Shown: positions 44,276 through 53,325, numbered from the stretch's first letter. The stretch is DNA of 64,000 bases from JALHOQ01 sp038144835 (GCA_038144835.1 JAYQON010000002.1:36366-100365), one strand, 5' to 3'. A program made the numbers and translations. The notes: generated by a model from the letters alone, not told the origin.

Positions 44276-45894
44276 GGTTTAATCTCCTTGATCGATTTGA
44301 TTTCTGATTTAAACACACTCTGAGCCGACTGCACCAATGGGTGCGCCTCAACGGTTTTGCGGAGGTTTTGACGGCCTTCTTCTTCCATTTTCTGTGTGAG
44401 CGCTTTAGGTGTCACTGTTTCACCCGATGGATCACCCAAAATAATATACAGAATATGGCCTGGACCCCAAAAGCTATTGATGTAGTTGATCACTTTTTTC
44501 TTGAAGTCAGGCTGGTTAATTTTATCAAATAAAAATTTGTGCTTAAAAGACACACCAAGGGTCAGATTTTTTTCTTCTAGTTTGAGAACGAAGCAATTTT
44601 CCAACTGAGCCCCGATCAACCCATTAATGGCTTTTATGCGTTCCACAAGATCGCGATAGCGGTGCTCTAACGGGTCAGTCGGAGATGGGAAATCCTGACT
44701 TTTGGCAGAAGCCGTGTCTTCAGGGGAATTGTTTGCCTGGTTGAATGTTCGGGTTTTGGCGGGCTGCACTTGAAGCTGTCCATTGGTGAAGGAGCTGATC
44801 CGGGGTGCGGCACTCATTCTTAGTAAGACCATTTCAAGGACGATTAAGGGATCAGAAGCTCGAATCAGGTCTTGAGCGCCTTTCAATCCCATATCAAAAA
44901 GTAGGTGTAAGTCTTCTTGTGTGAGACCGGAGGCAGCTTGAGAGAGAGCTTCCTTTTCTGAGTCCGGTAAATCTACGAGTGCTGAATTATCGCTAATTTT
45001 TAATATCAAGCTATTGCGGATTTGCTCCATGAGATCGAGCAGAAGAAGCTTTGGATCATTGCCACTTTGGTGTAAGCGAGTGAGTGCTTCCATCACGGCG
45101 CTGGTATTTGCTCCCATTATACCTTGAATCAGATCGATTAAAAGTTTTCGGTCAGTAAGGCCGAGAGTTTCAACAACCAACTCACGTCGTAAGTCACCAT
45201 CAGTAAAATTGATCACTTGATCCAACAGGCTTTGCGCGTCGCGCATCGAGCCATCACCTTGGCGAGCTATGGTCCACAATGCCTCGTGCTCAAATTTAAC
45301 TTGCTCGCGTTCGCAAATGGTTTGCAAATGTTGGGTGATCACGCGGGTGGGAATACGGCGAAAGTCAAAGCGCTGGCAGCGGGACAAAATCGTATCTGGA
45401 ATCTTATGCACTTCTGTTGTTGCCATTACAAAGTAGACGTGGGCTGGTGGTTCCTCGAGCGTTTTTAACAAGGCGTTGAATGCGCTTGTAGAGAGCATAT
45501 GAACTTCATCAATAATGTAAATTTTGAACTGACCAGAGGAAGGCAAGTAACCAACCGTATCGCGAAGTTCGCGGATTGCATCGACGCCGTTGTTGCTGGC
45601 CCCGTCAATTTCAATGACATCGAGAGAACGGCCAGCAGAGATCTCTTCACATTCCGTACAATGGTTGCAAGGGATAAAATCCTTGGCGTTTGGACAGCGT
45701 AAAGATTTAGCCAATATGCGGGCGGATGAAGTTTTACCAGTTCCACGTGGTCCGGTGAAAAGTAATACCGGATGCAGCCGCTGATTTTTTAGTGCATTGA
45801 TCAAGGTGGTGCGCACATGGTCCTGGCCGACCAAACCGCCGAAATCTTGCGGTCTCCACCGCCGGGCGATGACTTCGTAGGACACCTGCGACAC
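44272..45894 (-). CDS. dnaX: DNA polymerase III subunit gamma/tau
   Basis: A 540-residue clamp-loader ATPase. It has Walker A GPRGTGKTSS, a zinc module with CPNAKDFIPCNHCTEC, Walker B YIIDEVHMLS and the SRC arginine-finger motif in ILSRCQRFDF. Domains I-III cover about residues 1-365 and a tau-type tail follows. An A7 run at codons 442-443 could give a shorter gamma form. It lies 26 bases after the SRP RNA on the same strand. Confidence 0.96.
   Translation of the reverse strand: MSQVSYEVIARRWRPQDFGGLVGQDHVRTTLINALKNQRLHPVLLFTGPRGTGKTSSARILAKSLRCPNAKDFIPCNHCTECEEISAGRSLDVIEIDGASNNGVDAIRELRDTVGYLPSSGQFKIYIIDEVHMLSTSAFNALLKTLEEPPAHVYFVMATTEVHKIPDTILSRCQRFDFRRIPTRVITQHLQTICEREQVKFEHEALWTIARQGDGSMRDAQSLLDQVINFTDGDLRRELVVETLGLTDRKLLIDLIQGIMGANTSAVMEALTRLHQSGNDPKLLLLDLMEQIRNSLILKISDNSALVDLPDSEKEALSQAASGLTQEDLHLLFDMGLKGAQDLIRASDPLIVLEMVLLRMSAAPRISSFTNGQLQVQPAKTRTFNQANNSPEDTASAKSQDFPSPTDPLEHRYRDLVERIKAINGLIGAQLENCFVLKLEEKNLTLGVSFKHKFLFDKINQPDFKKKVINYINSFWGPGHILYIILGDPSGETVTPKALTQKMEEEGRQNLRKTVEAHPLVQSAQSVFKSEIKSIKEIKP
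44567..44573 (-). other. Candidate slippery site in dnaX
   Basis: The minus strand reads GAA GAA AAA AAT in frame, so A AAA AAT is a possible -1 heptamer inside a run of seven A. After a -1 shift the frame continues with seven codons and then TAA, giving about 450 residues. No strong stimulatory hairpin was seen just downstream. See the related finding. Confidence 0.4.
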
Positions 45895-45920
45895 CTCTTA
45901 ATGAAAGGCTCAATCAAAAA

Positions 45921-46018
45921 GCGACCGGGCACTCCGTATCACACAGAACCCCTACTACCGTTGCTTCCTTCCGGACCTGGCGGGATTCGTAAGAATCGCT
46001 GTTGTACGGGACCCGGCC
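45921..46018 (-). ncRNA. ffs: Signal recognition particle RNA, small bacterial type
   Basis: About 98 bases on the minus strand. The outer ends pair (GGCCGGGT at 46018-46011 with GCCCGGTC at 45930-45923). The conserved apical domain is present as CAGGTCCGGAAGGAAGCA (45984-45962 region), which contains the GGAA tetraloop and the asymmetric bulge bound by Ffh. A five-T run (45920-45916) follows directly and is the likely terminator or processing end. It lies just upstream of dnaX, a common order. Confidence 0.93.
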
Positions 46019-46128
46019 ATAATATGGTTACATCCCATGGGGATGGCCGTGATTTGTTTTTGCGAATGCGGCGCTTCTAGTCAAGATGGGTTTTATACAT
46101 GAGCCGCATAACGCATCGCCTCTATTTT

Positions 46129-47103
46129 TCAGACTAAGCGATACGCAAGACTTTCAAGTTGTCGAAGCTCTTCAAACCAATAGGTTTCAGAACCAAAATC
46201 AGGAAAAATCTGCGGAAAACTGGGGTCTTGCCAACGTTTGGCGATCCAGGCGGCGTAGTGAATGATACGCAACCCACGTAAAGGTTCCATGAGGTGTAGC
46301 TGGTCTTCTTCAAATTCTCTAAGCTCTGTGTAACCATTCAGAAAAGCATCAATTTCTTCGTTAAAGTCGTCTTCATCGTGTCGAAACAACATCCAGAAGT
46401 CCTGAACCGGCAAGCCCATCCCAAAATCATCGAAATCTATTAGAAAGAACTCCTTGGGCTTTCCGGGTTCGTCGGTTTGTAAAACATTGCCCCGATGGCA
46501 ATCACCGTGAATCCTCTGAAACTTACGCGGATCCATCTCCTTTTCTAAAAATTCAAGAATAGTCTGGGCGGCCGATTTATAGCGTTCACGCAAATAGGGA
46601 GTTACCAGTGGAATAATTGTTTTGAGTGCGGGTTGACCTATGTTTTGGGCATCAATGATAGGCCTATGGCGAGATGGCTTAAGGGCGCCGACATTATGTA
46701 AGCGGGCGAGAACTCGTCCCAGCTGGGTTAGCTCATCGAGTTGAAATTCTTGTGGCATTCGGCCTCGGGCCTTAGGAAAGACAGCGCACCAAAGTCCGCC
46801 ATGTAACGACAGTGTGCTGCCAGCTTTTTGCTTTAGTGGAGCGACCACGTTGACACCGGCCATAAGGCAATCTTCCAAAAAAATATGCTCTTCACGAATC
46901 GCCGATTCGCTCCAACGCTGAGGACGGTAAAATTTAACAATAATCTGGGTATTTTTTGGGGTCTCCACCCGCACGCTGTACACTCGGTTTTCGTAGGAGT
47001 TGAGCTGCAGGTACTCGCCGGTGGTTCGCCACCCACAGCGCTCGACAGCGTTCAAAACAAAATCAGGGGTCAACTGATAAAAAAGGTCGGATTTCTGAGC
47101 CAT
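46129..47103 (-). CDS. srkA: SrkA/RdoA-like stress-response protein kinase
   Basis: About 324 residues of the aminoglycoside-phosphotransferase fold. It has QLNSYENRVYSVRVE near the N-terminus, the catalytic loop RIHGDCHRGNVLQ and the metal-binding LIDFDDFGMGLPVQDFW. This is the pattern of the SrkA (YihE) Ser/Thr kinase, which counters envelope stress and cell death in E. coli. The start may be ATG 47103 or 47118; 47103 has CGGAG upstream. It is divergent from the YgjP-like gene. Confidence 0.88.
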   Translation of the reverse strand: MAQKSDLFYQLTPDFVLNAVERCGWRTTGEYLQLNSYENRVYSVRVETPKNTQIIVKFYRPQRWSESAIREEHIFLEDCLMAGVNVVAPLKQKAGSTLSLHGGLWCAVFPKARGRMPQEFQLDELTQLGRVLARLHNVGALKPSRHRPIIDAQNIGQPALKTIIPLVTPYLRERYKSAAQTILEFLEKEMDPRKFQRIHGDCHRGNVLQTDEPGKPKEFFLIDFDDFGMGLPVQDFWMLFRHDEDDFNEEIDAFLNGYTELREFEEDQLHLMEPLRGLRIIHYAAWIAKRWQDPSFPQIFPDFGSETYWFEELRQLESLAYRLV

Positions 47104-47139
47104 TGAACTCCGTTCCATTGCTCCCCTATACTAGCGAAC

Positions 47140-47889
47140 GTGAAAGAGATCATCCAATTTGAAGGTTTCCAACTCGAAATTTGGCGCCGCCCTAGGCAGC
47201 GCAGTATGCGATTAACAGTGCGCTCGGAAAATGATTTGCGGGTGACGTGTAATTGCAGCTGCCCAAAACGTCATATATTGGCATTTGTTAGATCATCACG
47301 CGATTTTATCAAAAAGCGCGTGCATGAATTGAACCAGCAGCGCTTGCGACATCCGACAAAACGCTATCTCACGGGAGAGACTCTACTGTTCATGGGAGAG
47401 CCTCTCCGGGTGCAAGTGATTTGGACATGGATGTCCGTAATCCAAGTGGGTATCGATAAGGGAGATTTTGAAATCAAGGCCCCAATAAGCTCAAAAGAAG
47501 AAGATCGAGCCCAAGCGGTACACAATTTTTATCGTCGCCAAGCCCAAAAGCATCTAAAGGCACGTCTTCTTTATTGGAGCCAGCGCACAGGGTTGAGCCC
47601 TGTTGGATTGTCGATCAGAGGGCAAAAAACAAGATGGGGCAGTTGCTCAGGGTCGGGCGAAATCAGCCTCAATTGGAAGCTCTTAGCTGCGCCACCAGAG
47701 GTGATTGATTACGTGATTGTTCACGAACTGGCCCATCTCAAACATATGAACCACTCGCCCAGCTTCTGGCGTCTTGTGGAACAATGGGTTCCCAATTTCA
47801 AAAAATATCGTTCTCAGTTGCGTGCAATGGAAGCCGAAATCACTGTTCAATTTGCAAAAGGGGGTCCTTCACGCTCGGGTTTCGTCTAA
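47140..47889 (+). CDS. YgjP-like metallopeptidase domain protein
   Basis: A 249-residue protein starting at GTG. The N-terminal half is beta-rich (RRPRQRSMRLTVRSENDLRV). The C-terminal half has KTRWGSCSGSGEISLNWKLL and the zinc motif HELAHLKHMNHSPSFW, the HExxH-x5-H pattern of the YgjP/SprT-like (DUF45) family. Members are cytoplasmic proteins of uncertain substrate, some linked to restriction systems. No restriction genes are present here. Confidence 0.87.
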   Translation: MKEIIQFEGFQLEIWRRPRQRSMRLTVRSENDLRVTCNCSCPKRHILAFVRSSRDFIKKRVHELNQQRLRHPTKRYLTGETLLFMGEPLRVQVIWTWMSVIQVGIDKGDFEIKAPISSKEEDRAQAVHNFYRRQAQKHLKARLLYWSQRTGLSPVGLSIRGQKTRWGSCSGSGEISLNWKLLAAPPEVIDYVIVHELAHLKHMNHSPSFWRLVEQWVPNFKKYRSQLRAMEAEITVQFAKGGPSRSGFV

Positions 47890-48042
47890 CCTTGTGTCTA
47901 ACCGATGGATGAGACAAAAACTGTCCATCAGCTGTAATTTATTCCAGCGCTAAAGAAGATAAACTGATATAGATTATTTTGGCATGGTCCAAGGCTTGCT
48001 ACTCGGTTAGAGTGGTGCGTGTAAACCTCGTAGGGAGTTCAG

Positions 48043-48504
48043 TTGAACTACGTGAAGGCGATTTTGTTCATGTTATTCACTCTTTTTGCGCTTCTTTGCG
48101 TGGGTTATGCTCATTCTCAGACAACCGTAGATTCCATTCCCGGCGGGTTTTACGAAACCGATCACCTTTTTTCGGCCAACTGCAGTTTAATGGTTGATTT
48201 CGAAGGAGCGGAGGTCAAATTTCGCATTCCTATCCATTCGTCTTTGGTTTTTAAAGGTTTTTGGCCATCTTCTCCCGGTCAAGTTACAATGAATGCTTGG
48301 CGTTCGGAGACGGCTCAGTCAACTCTTCAATCGGGTTACAATTTCAAAATACCAACGCCGGATGAAACTCTCAGTGTACGCTTTGCTCTGGTCAATGGGG
48401 CGCTTCATCCAGTGAGTTACTCTTTTGAAGATCTCAGGCTCAAAAGTATGTCTGCAGGGCATACCGCTGAAAAAAAATGTATAGGCCTTAAAAAAATTCG
48501 TTAG
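48043..48504 (+). CDS. Exported hypothetical protein
   Basis: A 153-residue protein with a signal peptide (about residues 1-25, ILFMLFTLFALLCVGYAHSQ). The mature part has two cysteines, in SANCSLMVDFEGAEVK and near the C-terminus in KKCIGLKK. It is beta-rich with a basic C-terminus. The start is TTG with GTAGGGAG about 7 bases upstream. The family is unknown. The 150-base gap before it holds no feature I can support. Confidence 0.68.
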   Translation: MNYVKAILFMLFTLFALLCVGYAHSQTTVDSIPGGFYETDHLFSANCSLMVDFEGAEVKFRIPIHSSLVFKGFWPSSPGQVTMNAWRSETAQSTLQSGYNFKIPTPDETLSVRFALVNGALHPVSYSFEDLRLKSMSAGHTAEKKCIGLKKIR

Positions 48505-48555
48505 TCTCGCGTTTGCAAAACTGAATGTATGTGACTTCGTTCTGAGCGGTTCTCT

Positions 48556-48897
48556 TTACTTCACGGAATTGTCGGGTCCTACCATAATTAACTGTGGTTT
48601 ATGTGTAAAAGCTTCCTCCTGATCGAACTCAGCATAGGCTGCAATAATGACCAAATCGCCAGCATGAACCTTACGCGCGGCTGCTCCATTCAGGCAGACT
48701 TCACCCTCTTTTCCGTAAATTACATACGTGGCGAACCGCTCACCGTTGTTACAATTATATATTTCGACGCGTTCAAAGGGTAATAAACGAGCGGCTTCGC
48801 AAAGCTTTGGATCAATTGAAATTGAACCTTCATAGTTCAGATTAGCGTCAGTTACGGTAGCTCGATGGATTTTTGATTTCAACATAGTGATGCGCAT
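48556..48897 (-). CDS. panD: Aspartate 1-decarboxylase
   Basis: A 113-residue PanD. The self-cleavage site is the Gly-Ser in NYEGSISID, which forms the pyruvoyl cofactor. The start MRITMLKSKIHRATVT and the later NGAAARKVHAGDLVIIAAY are typical. It makes beta-alanine for pantothenate. It is the last gene of the pan/coa run, 12 bases after coaX. E. coli PanD needs PanZ for maturation; whether a maturase is needed here is unknown. Confidence 0.96.
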   Translation of the reverse strand: MRITMLKSKIHRATVTDANLNYEGSISIDPKLCEAARLLPFERVEIYNCNNGERFATYVIYGKEGEVCLNGAAARKVHAGDLVIIAAYAEFDQEEAFTHKPQLIMVGPDNSVK

Positions 48898-48909
48898 AGA
48901 AACACTCCT

Positions 48910-49680
48910 TTAGGCATTGAGTTGAAGGGCAATATGTAATCCGTGTAAAACTAAGTCGGGATTTTCTTCGTCAAAGATCTGCGCACCTTTGAAAAGAGAC
49001 GCAAATCCTCCTGTACCAATAACTTTTGGTGGAGTACCGGCAAAAGCCTCTATGGATATTCGCGCGCTAATTTCTTTAACTTGGCCGATAGTTCCCCAAT
49101 ACAACCCGGATTGAATGCTTTCTACTGTGGTCTTTGTAAGACAAGCTTCCGGCTGCAAAATTTCTACCGCAGGTAAACGAGAAGTCCTCGATTCCAGTGC
49201 TTCCATGGATATTTTTAAACCTGCGGTGATTGCGCCGCCCAAATAATCTCTATCTGCACTCACCGCACAGTAGGTGGTTGCCGTACCAAAATCTATGATG
49301 AGTAGATTTTGGTGGGGATAAAGATGGGTGCCTGCAATAGCGTTTGCGATTCGGTCAGATCCTACTTCCAGAGGATTTTTGTAGCGCACCTTCAAGCCTG
49401 TCTTTACCCCGGCCTGAAGGACAAAAGGGTTAATTTGGAAGTACTTCATGCAAGCGTTTTTGAGTGAATGTAAAACTTCAGGCACAACCGTGCAGATGGC
49501 GATTTGCTTGACGGCACGAGGGTCAAAGTCGTTTTCGCGCAAAACTGAGCGCAGAAAAATACCAATTTCATCGCTACTTGCCCCTGCGCGACTCGTGCGT
49601 CGAAAGCGCAACTTCAGTTCATGATCAGTAAAAATGCCACCATAAATTTGTGTGTTGCCTACATCAAGACAAAGAATCAC
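48910..49680 (-). CDS. coaX: Type III pantothenate kinase
   Basis: A 256-residue CoaX with ILCLDVGNTQIYGGIF (phosphate 1 motif), VGSDRIANAIAG, LLIIDFGTATTYCAV and the GGAITAGLKISMEAL segment. Type III kinases are not inhibited by CoA and require a monovalent cation. It lies 4 bases after coaBC. Confidence 0.96.
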   Translation of the reverse strand: MILCLDVGNTQIYGGIFTDHELKLRFRRTSRAGASSDEIGIFLRSVLRENDFDPRAVKQIAICTVVPEVLHSLKNACMKYFQINPFVLQAGVKTGLKVRYKNPLEVGSDRIANAIAGTHLYPHQNLLIIDFGTATTYCAVSADRDYLGGAITAGLKISMEALESRTSRLPAVEILQPEACLTKTTVESIQSGLYWGTIGQVKEISARISIEAFAGTPPKVIGTGGFASLFKGAQIFDEENPDLVLHGLHIALQLNA

Positions 49681-49684
49681 AACT

Positions 49685-50926
49685 CTACTCCTTATCTAAA
49701 AAAGTGATTAATGCGTCTGCCAACTCTCCTACGGTGGTGAATGCTTGTGGGAGGCAAGATCGTGTGAGCAGTCGGCAAGGATGTTTTTGTCGGTCAGCCG
49801 TCACCTGAGACCAGTCGTTGGCAACTATAGCGTCAACCCGCTCGTCCCAAATTTTTTGGGCGGCGGAGAGAGTCTCACTTTCTGTGGCGTTCAAGGTGAG
49901 TTTAAAGCCAACAACCTTGATATGAGGGTTGCGCGATAAACCTTTTAGTTGCGGTAACAATTTAGGGTTGAGCTTCAAGCGTAACTCAAGGTTGTGATCG
50001 CTGGGCAGTTTAGATTGTGTTTCAGGTTTTAACGATTGGCCATTTTTGCGAATTTCTGCCAGAGAGTAGTCGCTAACGGCGGCGCAGTGGATGACTGCTG
50101 AGAAATTTCTGCCGGCAAGTTCGCACTGAAGTTTTTCTTCAAGATCTGAGAAACTTGAAAACTCAATAGGTCGGACTGGAGCATCTGCTGGAAACGCTCC
50201 TTGACCGTGCATATAGGTGACCGACCAACCCTGCTTAGCGAATGCTTTCGCCAATTCGCTGCCCGTTTTCCCTGTACTAACGTTAGATATAAAGCGGACA
50301 CCATCAATTGGTTCTCGGGTGGCACCTGCCGTCACGAGAATCTCTTTAGTGCAGCTGAGCGAGGGATCTGATTCGCCGTATTTTGAGTGCGACTTTAAAA
50401 TTTTGATTTGTTGCAAGATTTTTTCTGGTTCCAGTAGCCGACCCCAGCCTGTTTCTCCACAGGCCAAGAGACCTTGATCGGTCTCTGCGACATGAAAGCC
50501 GCGTTTTCTTATTTTTTGTAAGTTCTCTTGGGTAGGAAGTGCGTCCCACATAGCGCTATTCATGGCTGGGAAAAGGTACATCGGTTTGTTTTGGGGCCAT
50601 GCCAGAGCTATGGCACTGACCATATCGTCAGCGAAGCCCGAAGCAATGCGAGCTAAAGTTGAAGCGCTGGCAGGGCAGACGAGTGCCAGATCAGCCCAAC
50701 GAGTGAGGTGAATGTGATCCATTGCGTGGTTAGAATCAAAAATATGACTAAGCACTTTTTTTCCAGTTAAACCCTCGAGCGTGGCATTGCCGATGAACTC
50801 CTTAAGAGCTGGGGTAGTCACGACTTGGACCTCATTGCCATCGTGGACAAGCTTTGAAATCACTTGGCATGCCTTGAAAGCCGCGATTGATCCCGACATC
50901 AAAAAAAGAATTTTAGAGTTCGACAT
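49685..50926 (-). CDS. coaBC: Bifunctional phosphopantothenoylcysteine decarboxylase/synthetase
   Basis: A 413-residue CoaBC. The N-terminal flavin-dependent CoaC domain has SGSIAAFKACQVISKL, the FMN-binding DHIHLTRWADLALVCPAS and PAMNSAMW. The C-terminal CoaB domain has ILVTAGATREPIDGVRFISN and STGKTGSELAKAF. The joint activity converts 4'-phosphopantothenate and cysteine to 4'-phosphopantetheine. The start overlaps the panC end by 14 bases. Confidence 0.96.
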   Translation of the reverse strand: MSNSKILFLMSGSIAAFKACQVISKLVHDGNEVQVVTTPALKEFIGNATLEGLTGKKVLSHIFDSNHAMDHIHLTRWADLALVCPASASTLARIASGFADDMVSAIALAWPQNKPMYLFPAMNSAMWDALPTQENLQKIRKRGFHVAETDQGLLACGETGWGRLLEPEKILQQIKILKSHSKYGESDPSLSCTKEILVTAGATREPIDGVRFISNVSTGKTGSELAKAFAKQGWSVTYMHGQGAFPADAPVRPIEFSSFSDLEEKLQCELAGRNFSAVIHCAAVSDYSLAEIRKNGQSLKPETQSKLPSDHNLELRLKLNPKLLPQLKGLSRNPHIKVVGFKLTLNATESETLSAAQKIWDERVDAIVANDWSQVTADRQKHPCRLLTRSCLPQAFTTVGELADALITFLDKE

Positions 50927-51656
50927 TGTCGATTAACCTCACATTTCCTAAATAGGCGGCGACAAACCGACGACCCCAATGTTCCTCCACATATTCGACC
51001 TTGAATCCAAGTTGCGTAAGCTCAAGCTGAGCACTCTCGCAGTTGTGGGCAGATTTGAGAATTCGAAAGAGGCTGGGTGCCAAGTCTCGCTCGGCAATTG
51101 TAAGACGAATATTTCTTGAACTTAATGCTAGGCCATCGGGCTCGCGAACCGTCGGGCAAGCGATAATTTCAACGGGCAAAAAAAACGCCCGAACCATATT
51201 CTTTATGAGCTGCAACTGTTGAAAATCTTTTTCGCCAAAAAAGGCATGTGTGGGTTGAACTATATTTAAGAGTTTTAGCACCACCGCGAGCACTCCCTCA
51301 AAATGTCCTTGGCGCTTTGGTCCGCAAAGGACTTGGGAGTCTTGGGTTTCTAAAACTTTGAACCGGTAACCATCGGAGTAGATCTCGTGTGGATCAGGAA
51401 GAAAAACGGCCTTCACGCCTTCCGCCTCCAACAGCTGTAAATCGTGCGCCAAGGGGCGAGGATATGCATCAAGATCACTCGGATCATTGAATTGGGTTGG
51501 GTTGACAAAAATACTAACGACCACCGATCGACATAAGTTTTTGGCCGTTCTCACCAGATGCAAGTGGCCCGCGTGCAAAGCTCCCATGGTAGGGACAAAA
51601 CCAATTTCAGCCAACGATAAGGTCTTCATTTCAGCTACAGTTTTTACAACTTTCAC
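50913..51656 (-). CDS. panC: Pantothenate synthetase
   Basis: A 247-residue PanC. The N-terminal nucleotidyl-transferase domain has FVPTMGALHAGHL (HIGH-like), SIFVNPTQFNDPSDLDAYPR, FGEKDFQQLQLI and DGLALSSRN. It joins pantoate and beta-alanine. The C-terminal domain is shorter than in E. coli PanC (283 residues), by about 35, which may affect dimer contacts. It overlaps panB by 4 bases. Confidence 0.94.
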   Translation of the reverse strand: MKVVKTVAEMKTLSLAEIGFVPTMGALHAGHLHLVRTAKNLCRSVVVSIFVNPTQFNDPSDLDAYPRPLAHDLQLLEAEGVKAVFLPDPHEIYSDGYRFKVLETQDSQVLCGPKRQGHFEGVLAVVLKLLNIVQPTHAFFGEKDFQQLQLIKNMVRAFFLPVEIIACPTVREPDGLALSSRNIRLTIAERDLAPSLFRILKSAHNCESAQLELTQLGFKVEYVEEHWGRRFVAAYLGNVRLIDNVEL

Positions 51657-52441
51657 TCGTAAGTCTCCTGAGGTGATGGGAATTGACCCGCGATGACATC
51701 TGCGTGAAAGCTCTCAAGGGCCGATTGAATAAGTGAGGCACCGTCCATGTAGCGGCGAACAAACTTGGCCCTGAAACCTGTGTTGAAACCCAAAAGATCT
51801 TGGAGTACTAAAACTTGTCCGTCGCAGTGAACACCGGCACCTATTCCAATTACGGGAATTTCCAGGCGGCGGGAGATTTCGGCGGCAAGCTCCCCAGGTA
51901 CGCATTCAAGAACAAGAGCGAAACATCCTGCGGCTGCGAGACCAAGCGAATCTTCGAAAAGGCGTTGTCTACTTTCATCACCACGTCCCTGCACGCGATA
52001 ACCGCCCAAGGCATGAACAAATTGAGGCGTCAGACCCAAGTGACCCATCACAGGAATGCCCGAAGAGGTAAGGTGCTTGATAAATTCAGCATTGCCATTA
52101 AAGCCCTCAAGCTTTACGGCTTGAGCGCCAGCTTGCATAAGCCGGCGAACTCCTAAGATATTAGTATCTAAACTCCCTCGAAATGAAAGAAACGGTAAAT
52201 CAGCAACGATAAATTTTTTGGGGGCTCCTCGATGGGTGGCAGCCACGTGAGTGACAAGCATTTCTATGGTTGCGGGAATTGTATCTTCGAATCCATGCAT
52301 CACCATGGCGGCTGAGTCGCCAACTAAAAGTATATCGATGGGTGATTCATTGAGTATTTTTGCGGACCAAGCATCATAACAGGTGACCATGGTTAACTTA
52401 TGTCCACGTTTTTTAGCGGCACGGAGTTCGAGGATATTCAT
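51653..52441 (-). CDS. panB: Ketopantoate hydroxymethyltransferase
   Basis: A 262-residue PanB with LTMVTCYDAWSAKILNESPI, LLVGDSAAMVMHGFEDTIP, VMGHLGLTPQFVHALGGYRV and CVPGELAAEISRRLEIPVIG. It makes ketopantoate from ketoisovalerate. Its start overlaps the panG-like gene by 4 bases. Confidence 0.96.
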   Translation of the reverse strand: MNILELRAAKKRGHKLTMVTCYDAWSAKILNESPIDILLVGDSAAMVMHGFEDTIPATIEMLVTHVAATHRGAPKKFIVADLPFLSFRGSLDTNILGVRRLMQAGAQAVKLEGFNGNAEFIKHLTSSGIPVMGHLGLTPQFVHALGGYRVQGRGDESRQRLFEDSLGLAAAGCFALVLECVPGELAAEISRRLEIPVIGIGAGVHCDGQVLVLQDLLGFNTGFRAKFVRRYMDGASLIQSALESFHADVIAGQFPSPQETYE

Positions 52442-53199
52442 AAAGAGCCCTCCGGGGGTTTGAGTCCAAAGTGAGCTGCCAGTTCTAAATAGGCATTGTA
52501 GGCTTTGTGCAAGTCGCTGACTTTCGCAAGCGCCTCAAGGTGCGTCCGGACCACTTGCCAGTCGCCGCGAGCTAAAGGGCCGGTGAGTGCCGAGGGATGA
52601 TTGACTCGGGAGTTAGTTACTACTTGGTGGAGAAAGGGCGATAGCAATTCACGCGGTAAATTTAGAGACTGCTCAAATTCATCACCAATGCGTTGCCAAA
52701 GTAAAAAAGTGGAGTTGCCAGCCAGAGAGCATAGGCTGTGGTAGAGTGGCCGTAGATGGGGGGCTAAAGCGTAATGCGGGTTGACCAGACCGGGTAGTAA
52801 GTCAGCAAAATCTTGCCCGACATCAATTATGAAAGGAATGCTTTTGTACCACTCAAGCGATTCTATTCGGTCTCCAAAAGTCATCAAAGGGTGTGCACTG
52901 AATGCGCTATTGATTTGTAGAGCCCCTGAAAAGTGCACAATGGTCTGGCCAGGCAAACATTTTTGAACCAACTCGTTGATGGCTTGGTCTTTTGTGGCCA
53001 CAAGGACATGGGAGGCTTGGGAAAGAGTCTTTCTCAAGCGCAATTCGGTGTCTAATTCCGTGAAAGAGTTAAATGCAGGGTCGGCATTTCGTGACCAATT
53101 TACAAAGGGCAGATTCAGGCAACTTAAATAAAACCGGAGGTGGCGAGCCAGCCGCCCCGAACCCAAAAGAGCATAGGAAGAAAAATGTTTGGCCTTCAT
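52438..53199 (-). CDS. panG: Rossmann/DUF2520 protein, candidate ketopantoate reductase PanG
   Basis: A 253-residue protein with an N-terminal Rossmann fold (YALLGSGRLARHL) and a helical C-terminal DUF2520 domain (residues about 140-250, with PLYHSLCSLAGNSTFLLW). As I recall, DUF2520 proteins include PanG, described from Francisella as an alternative ketopantoate reductase. The position directly before panB and the absence of panE here support this role. ATG 53199 is chosen because it precedes the Rossmann glycine motif closely; a longer in-frame start at 53337 would add 46 unrelated residues. Confidence 0.7.
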   Translation of the reverse strand: MKAKHFSSYALLGSGRLARHLRFYLSCLNLPFVNWSRNADPAFNSFTELDTELRLRKTLSQASHVLVATKDQAINELVQKCLPGQTIVHFSGALQINSAFSAHPLMTFGDRIESLEWYKSIPFIIDVGQDFADLLPGLVNPHYALAPHLRPLYHSLCSLAGNSTFLLWQRIGDEFEQSLNLPRELLSPFLHQVVTNSRVNHPSALTGPLARGDWQVVRTHLEALAKVSDLHKAYNAYLELAAHFGLKPPEGSL

Positions 53200-53325
53200 T
53201 AGGTACCTGTCCTCTCGGGGATCAAGTCCATGGTCGACAAAAATCTGCTTTGCGAAGGTTGGCTGTGTCACGCCATGACACAAGGCATTGACCTTATTGG
53301 TTAAACCCGTTAACCGTTGGGTGTT

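Noticed and set aside
47140..47889. Restriction-system component
   Set aside because: YgjP-like genes sometimes sit with type I systems, but no hsd genes are in the window.
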